Below, piece after piece: positions 32,505 to 37,793 of a stretch of 37,793 nucleotides of DNA. This DNA comes from Bdellovibrionaceae bacterium UBA2351. Lineage in GTDB: Bacteria > Bdellovibrionota > Bdellovibrionia > Bdellovibrionales > Bdellovibrionaceae. How positions within the stretch are numbered: position 1 is the stretch's first letter; every line of letters starts with the position of its first letter. Both the position numbers and the translations under genes were made by a program. The notes under the pieces were generated by a model, which had not been told where the DNA came from, ran no database searches, and saw only the letters and a program-made list of their open reading frames with translations. The stretch spans positions 1-37,793 of the forward strand of contig DDTZ01000104.1 of NCBI GenBank assembly GCA_002344565.1, in the 5' to 3' direction.

Positions 32505-34775
32505 TTGATCAGAATAAAAGTAGTAGTCGCTTTAATTGTTGTATCTGTGTTGTTTTTATCAATTGTATACAACAAATTCGAGCAGTCATTATTTGCCGAT
32601 AAAGTAGAGAACGTGGAGCTTCAAATGAAGAACCAAATTTCTACTATGGTTACTGCCTATGAAGCAGAAGCTAAGTTCCTTATCAAAATGGCCCAAAACT
32701 TAAATATTGAGTCTAATCGTCGTATTAATTGGGCCAGTATGAATCCGTATTTTGCTGTGGCTCTGTTGAATGATAAAAACCAAATGGTGGAGTGGTTGTT
32801 TCGCGAGGCTTCGCCAGTGTCGGATCTGAGTAAGGAAACTCTGACTCAAGTCGTCCGCAGCTTTCAAATTAACCCAGAAACAACTCAGATATCTTTCCAG
32901 TTTTTCCAGGATCAGGGACGAAAGCGGTTGTTACTGACCCTGATTCCTTTAAAAGATAAAATGTGGGTTTTTGTGAGTCTTGGGGAAAATCTTCAGAGCT
33001 TAATGGATAGTCAGAAGACTCAAAGCTCGACTTTGGCGCTCGTGAATAAAGAACTCGTCAGCATGGCGCATGTTAAACCAGAATATGTTGGGCAGAAAAT
33101 ATTTGAAAATTCGGTAATCAAAGATTTGCGTGAAAATAACAAAACAATGTCGACTGGATCATTTGCCATTACCAGTGGCGAAGAATTTTTTGCTGTAATG
33201 GAAAAGGTCCCGAACATGGATTTGTTCCTATACACCCAAACATCGCTTTTAGAGATTATCAAAAGCAAAGAAGAGTTTCGTCGTCAGTTTGCATTTTTTT
33301 CCTTTGGTTTCTTATTTATTTTGATTGGAATTTCATTTTTACTTGTCCCAAATGAAGCACCAAAACCATTAGTAACGACGCCACGGGGTGAAGTGACGCA
33401 AAGGTCATTTCCCAATCCGTTGTTAAACTCAAACGAAGCCAAGCCGGCTAATCCGACAGAGGTTTCCAAAGATCGCGCCCAAAGCAATATGCGTATTGCG
33501 TCTGCGTTGGGGCATGAAATGAAGGCCCCTTTAGTGAAGATTTTGTCTTTAGTGCAAATTGGAAACTTGGCAGATTCTAAAGAAGAGGTTCTAAAAACGC
33601 TAAGTCGAGTGAAATCAGAAGTTCGGTCAGCGAATGAAATCGTAGATAAGCTTTTATTGTTTGCTGGTGAAAAAGAACAAAATAAAATCAAAACTAAAAT
33701 CGATACACCGCTGCTTCGCGCTCTGAAAAATTTGGAAAGTCTTTGCTATCAAAAAGTTGTGAAGGTTCATAAAGAAATTGGAAATACAGACGCATTCGAT
33801 ATGGATGTAAATCAATTGGTAACTGTATTCGAAAATATTATTAAAAATTCTGTTCAAGCCATGGATAGAAAGGGAAATAAGGAAATTAAAATTAAAACCT
33901 ATATGGAGAACGAAAAAGTATTGGTTTTAATTGAAGATAATGGTGAAGGTATTCCGAAAGAAATTAGTGATAAAATCTTTGATCCGTTTTTTACTTCACT
34001 CAATGTGGGGCAACACATGGGCCTAGGCTTAACTGTTGCGCTTGGAATCGTACGTCAGCACAGTGGCAATGTGAAGGTAGACTCAGAACGCGGTAAAGGG
34101 GCTCGAGTATTTGTTGAGTTTGACTTAAACGCCGTGGAAAAGCCGGTGGCGGCGGTGTCTAAGCAACCAATTATCGAAACGTCAGTTCCAGAGTCAGCAG
34201 CGGGGACTCCGGCTGTACCTGTAGCCCCCAAACCATCCGTTACCTTGCCGTCCTTCCCGGTGGCAAATTCCATGGATGATGACGATGTGGTTGTGATTGA
34301 CGAAGATGATAGTAGCGACGTTGTAAAGGCACCAGATAAACTTGAACACACGCCAGCACCACTGCCACCGCGACCATTAGGTAATAATGCTCCGCTAAAT
34401 ATTCCGGTAGTGAAAGAAGACATTCAGCTGAGCATGGATGAAGAGAAATCGTCTGAGGAGCCTATTACCGTTGTGACGGAGCACGCAGAGGATAATGAGA
34501 TGTTCCAAGAGCTAAATCTCACCTCCAAACCAATAAGTATGAAGCCAATTGATCTAAACGTGGATGTTGATGAACTTTTTGAAGTTTCGAGCGAGATACC
34601 AAAAGAAACGTCAAAGCCAGTTCATCCCGATATTCCCAAAATTGCGACAGTAAAAACCGAGGACGAACCAAAAGTAGTTCCTGTGGCCCCTAAGCCGATC
34701 GAACCCAAAGTAGCTACGACTCGTCCTAGTGATAACTTTAAAGTCAATATTCGTAAACCGGGGAGGCCGATGTGA
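32505..34775 (+). CDS. Membrane sensor histidine kinase with long disordered tail
   Basis: A 756-residue kinase. A membrane helix (about 5-25) precedes a periplasmic sensor of about 235 residues, which looks Cache/PAS-like with no recognised ligand, then a second helix (262-281). The DHp domain has the H-box ALGHEMKAPLVK with H337. The ATPase domain has the N-box (NIIKN, 444-448), G1 DNGEG (478-482), FDPFF and G2 GLGL (506-509). It is thus catalytically complete. No receiver domain is fused. Residues 545-756 are a Pro/Glu/Val-rich, probably disordered tail ending in NIRKPGRPM, an unusual addition. Start is TTG 32505 behind AGGGA; no earlier start is in frame. Its stop overlaps the GTG of the next gene by four bases (GTGA). 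Confidence 0.9.
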   Translation: MIRIKVVVALIVVSVLFLSIVYNKFEQSLFADKVENVELQMKNQISTMVTAYEAEAKFLIKMAQNLNIESNRRINWASMNPYFAVALLNDKNQMVEWLFREASPVSDLSKETLTQVVRSFQINPETTQISFQFFQDQGRKRLLLTLIPLKDKMWVFVSLGENLQSLMDSQKTQSSTLALVNKELVSMAHVKPEYVGQKIFENSVIKDLRENNKTMSTGSFAITSGEEFFAVMEKVPNMDLFLYTQTSLLEIIKSKEEFRRQFAFFSFGFLFILIGISFLLVPNEAPKPLVTTPRGEVTQRSFPNPLLNSNEAKPANPTEVSKDRAQSNMRIASALGHEMKAPLVKILSLVQIGNLADSKEEVLKTLSRVKSEVRSANEIVDKLLLFAGEKEQNKIKTKIDTPLLRALKNLESLCYQKVVKVHKEIGNTDAFDMDVNQLVTVFENIIKNSVQAMDRKGNKEIKIKTYMENEKVLVLIEDNGEGIPKEISDKIFDPFFTSLNVGQHMGLGLTVALGIVRQHSGNVKVDSERGKGARVFVEFDLNAVEKPVAAVSKQPIIETSVPESAAGTPAVPVAPKPSVTLPSFPVANSMDDDDVVVIDEDDSSDVVKAPDKLEHTPAPLPPRPLGNNAPLNIPVVKEDIQLSMDEEKSSEEPITVVTEHAEDNEMFQELNLTSKPISMKPIDLNVDVDELFEVSSEIPKETSKPVHPDIPKIATVKTEDEPKVVPVAPKPIEPKVATTRPSDNFKVNIRKPGRPM

Positions 34776-36256
34776 ATATCCGCGAATTAGCACCCCAATT
34801 TCAAATTCTGATTTTTTCACGTAATTTAGATTTGGGTTCTACAGTGAAGGTTCAAATTTCTCAAGCAGGTTATGAATCTTATTTTATTGAGCATGAAGAA
34901 ACATTTTGGGATCGTCTGCAGCAAATTGCTCCACATGTAGTGGTCCTTGATACAAACACGTTAACAATGCCGTTAAATGAGTACGTCGAGAAGATTAATC
35001 AATTTAGCAGCGAAATTTCGATTATTTTTTTGACGGAAGAGGATAATTTTCAAATTTTTGTGAACTATTCGGACTACGGTGTTCGTGAAGTTATTAATAC
35101 GAAGCTGCCTTATTTAAAGGAACGTGTTTTGTGGGCGGTGAATAGAACGTGCGAAGCTATTTTCCTTACACTTAAGAATGAGCAAATCTATGAGGAACTT
35201 CAAGCAATTCAAGCGCGAACTGATAAGACTGAGATTCTAGAGCATACAGCGAAATTAGCTTTGCCGGTGATGAAATCAATTTCTGAAGTGGTAAATGATT
35301 ATAGAATTGCAGAAAGCAAAGAAGATATCATACGTATGCTGTTTCAAAATTTGACGAACATGCCGTTGTTATTCTTTAAGTTCTTGCCAAGTATGAATTC
35401 ATTCGTCATGTCGCATGCTTCGATGCCGAATCACCAAGTTCATGAAGGCCTAGGGAGTGCGTTAAATCCGGAAGAAACAAAAGATTTAATCAAGCAGATA
35501 TTGTTAAATATAGTACCAGCATCATTTAATCAAGTGATCTTGAATATGTTCGCGTTCCAACGTCCATCTATGATTCCCTTGTTCGATCGCGATAATTTGG
35601 AAGGCGTTTTTGTTTTCGATCAAGAATCTTCGCACACACTAATTGATCAAATGCAAGATTACGTAAGTGCTACTAGCTTATACTATTCACTTTACTGTTT
35701 GGAAAAACGTCTAAGTCAGTTGGAAGTTGAAGATGTAGTTACTGAGTTGTTTAATAAAAAATACTTTAATGAGAAGCTTCGCGATGAATTCGAACGTGCT
35801 AAACGTTTGAAGCTTCCCTTGGCTTTAATTAAAATTTCAATTGATGATTTTGATGAAATCGAGGGTACCATGGGTGAGCCCACTCGCGACTTGATTTTAA
35901 AATCGGTTGCCAATGTAATGAATAAAACTGGCCGTGCTAATGATGTTACTTGCCGTACGGGTGCCAATGAGTTTTCAATTATTCTTCCGCATTGTAGTAA
36001 AAAAGGTGCATCGTTGCGAGCGGAACGTCTGCGTCGCTTAATTGAAAGTCACACTTTGATGGATAGTGGGCTGAAAGTGACTGTGAGTTTAGGTGCATCT
36101 GAATACCCAAGCTTATGTCGTGATCAGGCTTCGCTGGAAGATTCGGCGGTTAAATCTATGAGATTTATCGCATCCAAAGGTGGTAATAGAATTTGCTTGT
36201 ATAAAGCACCGGACAATTTTGTTCCCGATTATGGCGTCGATGAAAACGAGCTATAA
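34772..36256 (+). CDS. Degenerate GGDEF protein with intact c-di-GMP inhibitory site
   Basis: A 494-residue protein in three parts. Residues 1-125 look like a receiver fold (VVVLDTN with D60), but lack the paired acids near the start (ILIFSRN), so phosphorylation is doubtful. The middle (about 155-310) is a GAF-like sensor region. At 320-480 lies a GGDEF domain: the signature is GANEF (397-401), with the catalytic GG(D/E) changed, so cyclase activity is unlikely. The I-site RxxD is intact five residues upstream (R388-A-N-D391), so it could bind c-di-GMP. This fits a receptor or effector, comparable with the degenerate GGDEF protein CdgA of Bdellovibrio; I have not matched them. GTG start overlaps the kinase stop; its stop overlaps alr (TAATG). 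Confidence 0.85.
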   Translation: MNIRELAPQFQILIFSRNLDLGSTVKVQISQAGYESYFIEHEETFWDRLQQIAPHVVVLDTNTLTMPLNEYVEKINQFSSEISIIFLTEEDNFQIFVNYSDYGVREVINTKLPYLKERVLWAVNRTCEAIFLTLKNEQIYEELQAIQARTDKTEILEHTAKLALPVMKSISEVVNDYRIAESKEDIIRMLFQNLTNMPLLFFKFLPSMNSFVMSHASMPNHQVHEGLGSALNPEETKDLIKQILLNIVPASFNQVILNMFAFQRPSMIPLFDRDNLEGVFVFDQESSHTLIDQMQDYVSATSLYYSLYCLEKRLSQLEVEDVVTELFNKKYFNEKLRDEFERAKRLKLPLALIKISIDDFDEIEGTMGEPTRDLILKSVANVMNKTGRANDVTCRTGANEFSIILPHCSKKGASLRAERLRRLIESHTLMDSGLKVTVSLGASEYPSLCRDQASLEDSAVKSMRFIASKGGNRICLYKAPDNFVPDYGVDENEL

Positions 36257-37425
36257 TGAATTTATTTAGAAAATCGTACGCCGAAATTAATCTGAACTAC
36301 TTGAAGAGTAATCTGGCTTGGATTCGATCGCATTTCTCTAAAGATAATTTCCTATGCCCAATGGTCAAAGCGAATGGCTACGGTCACGGTGATGTTATTG
36401 TGGCAAAGTGCTTAGAGTCTGAAGGCGTAGATCATTTGGGCGTCTGCTTGATTGAAGAAGCGCTATGGCTGCATCAAGCTGGTATAAAATCGAATATCTT
36501 GGTTTTTCGTGGATTTGATAAACAGGGTGCGGAAGAAATTATTGAACGTGGTTTCATTCCGGTGGTTAGTCAATGGGATCACTTTGAGTTTTTAACTCAG
36601 GCGAACAAGGGAAAGTCGGTTCCGATTCATGTCAAGTTTGATACGGGGATGAATCGTTTAGGGTTTACCATACAAGAAGCGTCAAAAGTCGATGAGTATC
36701 TCTGGCAAAATAAAAATTTTCGGGTAAAGGGTGTTTTGACTCATTTGCACAGCGGTGAAGATGGTCTTGAACCTGATGGTAAGACACAAGGGCAATTGAA
36801 GTCTTTAAATCATGTAGCGCCTTTGTTTAAAAAATACGGCGCTGTAATTCATGCTTTAAATTCTGCGGGTGTATTGTCAAAAGTGGCGTCCGAACAGGAC
36901 GGGTCAAAAATTAAATTTGATTCCACATTGGGAGTGCGTCCCGGTCTTTTATTGTACGGCTATGCACCCAAAATGAATTTTAAAAATGATTTTCAAAATT
37001 CACTTAATCCGGTAATGACTTTAAAATCCCATTTGAGCGAAATTCGCTTTGTAAGTAAGGGCGCAGGAGTTTCTTATTCTCATACTTGGGTTGCTCAAAA
37101 AGATTCGGTTATCGGCATTGTTCCCATCGGATACGCAGACGGTGTCCATCGTAACTTGTCTAACAAAGGTCTTGTAAGCGTTCATGGTCATCTAGTTCCT
37201 ATTATCGGTAATATTTGCATGGACTATTTGATGATCGATTTAACTACAGTTATGAATTTGAAAATCGAAAAAAATGATAGCGTCATTTTGTTTGGTTACA
37301 CCGAGCAAATGGGCTATCAGCAGACGGCATACTCCTATGCAGATCTTCTGGGTACGATTCCTTGGGAAGTTTTAACGAGCATGAGTATTCGAGTTCCCCG
37401 GGTCATCGTCGAGTCTAGTGTGTAG
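36256..37425 (+). CDS. alr: Alanine racemase
   Basis: A 389-residue PLP enzyme that interconverts L- and D-alanine for peptidoglycan. PLP lysine K38 is in MVKANGYGHG; the second base is Y274 in GAGVSYSHTW; KFDTGMNRLGF and the FDSTLGVRPG-LLLYGY region complete the fold; PIGYADG and GNICMD lie in the C-terminal domain. The enzyme is complete and of normal length. Its ATG overlaps the stop of the degenerate GGDEF gene by one base, so cell-wall supply may be tied to the signalling proteins in the same transcript. No terminator is evident before the next gene. Confidence 0.96.
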   Translation: MNLFRKSYAEINLNYLKSNLAWIRSHFSKDNFLCPMVKANGYGHGDVIVAKCLESEGVDHLGVCLIEEALWLHQAGIKSNILVFRGFDKQGAEEIIERGFIPVVSQWDHFEFLTQANKGKSVPIHVKFDTGMNRLGFTIQEASKVDEYLWQNKNFRVKGVLTHLHSGEDGLEPDGKTQGQLKSLNHVAPLFKKYGAVIHALNSAGVLSKVASEQDGSKIKFDSTLGVRPGLLLYGYAPKMNFKNDFQNSLNPVMTLKSHLSEIRFVSKGAGVSYSHTWVAQKDSVIGIVPIGYADGVHRNLSNKGLVSVHGHLVPIIGNICMDYLMIDLTTVMNLKIEKNDSVILFGYTEQMGYQQTAYSYADLLGTIPWEVLTSMSIRVPRVIVESSV

Positions 37426-37494
37426 AAAAAAGAAATTTTAAATACCATTCATTGACTGTTACAATAATTACAAGTCCGTAACAAGGGTGGATCC

Positions 37495-37793
37495 ATGAAC
37501 TTTAGTATCAAAGTCATTCTCAGTGGCATTTTGTTTGTGCAATTTAGTTTTTCTCAAACAGTTTTGTTTTATCAAAAACCAAGTGTGAAAAGTGTCGTCG
37601 AATACCTTAATACGCAACCGACCGTGGATGAAGTGGCGAAGATGATTGCGTTTAGCGGGATGAATGCTAAGTCTTTAATTACGATCAGGAAAATTTTAAA
37701 AGAAAAAGGTGTGGCGACTAAGACCCGAATGCCCAGCATAGAACTAAAAGGAAACAGACTGACGATCGAGGGTCTAGAGCATCCATTGATAAT
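37495..37793 (+). CDS. Secreted protein, truncated at window end
   Basis: An open frame from ATG 37495 (behind AAGGGTGG) to the window edge gives 99 residues. The N-terminus MNFSIKVILSGILFVQFSFS, then QTVLF, is a signal peptide. The visible mature part is charged and helical: VKSVVEYLNTQPTVDEVAKM and ITIRKILKEKGVATK. No family is recognised. The 69 bases after alr contain no clear terminator, so the gene may be read from the same transcript or from its own promoter. Confidence 0.7.
   Translation, partial: MNFSIKVILSGILFVQFSFSQTVLFYQKPSVKSVVEYLNTQPTVDEVAKMIAFSGMNAKSLITIRKILKEKGVATKTRMPSIELKGNRLTIEGLEHPLI

Noticed and set aside
34055..34423. 122-codon minus-strand open frame antisense to the kinase tail
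   Set aside because: It mirrors the repetitive Pro/Ala/Glu codons of the plus-strand frame, giving a Ser/Thr/Gly-rich product; no start signal seen.

Overview
The window is about 37.8 kb of moderately AT-rich, densely coded bacterial chromosome. No rRNA, tRNA, CRISPR, integrase, transposase or phage gene is visible, and no gene-free stretch exceeds 300 bases. The mixture points to a Gram-negative bacterium with many short secreted or lipid-anchored envelope proteins. It includes an EpmA-type EF-P lysyltransferase, AddAB, a class 2 DHODH, an IHF/HU protein, a cyclic-nucleotide-binding protein, and a histidine kinase next to a degenerate GGDEF protein. My best guess is the Bdellovibrio group (Bdellovibrionota), but this is inferred from gene content and style; no marker rRNA is present.

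Layout. 1-1623 (minus): two TldD/PmbA-family genes, the second cut by the window edge. 1748-3762 (plus): EpmA-like synthetase and a tyrosine/dual-specificity phosphatase lipoprotein. 3791-4462 (minus): a lytic-transglycosylase-like lipoprotein. 4731-5390 (plus): adk, ending in a bidirectional terminator shared with an IHF/HU gene (5451-5744, minus). 5837-10949 (minus): a probable operon read as glutamate dehydrogenase, pyrD, mutT-like Nudix, a glycosyltransferase-like protein and a GT4 glycosyltransferase. 11016-11145: a nested palindromic element. 11159-12262 (minus): a protein with two cNMP-binding domains, whose promoter/start region carries a perfect 13-bp inverted repeat. 12370-12828 (minus): a small secreted protein. 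12993-16909: an envelope block with a divergent lipoprotein and then an outer-membrane protein, lipoprotein and outer-membrane protein on the plus strand. This looks like a duplicated lipoprotein/beta-barrel pair.

16948-22748 (plus): addB-addA, a complete AddAB-type recombination helicase-nuclease, running convergently into an outer-membrane barrel gene (22728-23693, minus), preceded by an unrecognised secreted protein (23792-24751, minus). 24872-28776 (plus): lon, with a heat-shock-like promoter, a ribonuclease HI carrying its hybrid-binding domain at the C-terminus, and an SDR oxidoreductase. 28832-29203 (plus): a small secreted protein. 29223-32363 (minus): a lipoprotein, an alpha/beta hydrolase and nadB. 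32505-37425 (plus): a tightly coupled signalling and cell-wall operon of a membrane histidine kinase with a long acidic/proline tail, a degenerate GGDEF protein that keeps its c-di-GMP inhibitory site, and alr. The window ends in a truncated secreted-protein gene.

The most interesting items are the kinase / c-di-GMP-receptor-like / alanine racemase operon, the nested palindrome at 11.0 kb, the inverted repeat centred on the -10 of the cNMP-binding gene, and the duplicated lipoprotein/outer-membrane block. No strong evidence for a wholly new defence or mobile system was found.
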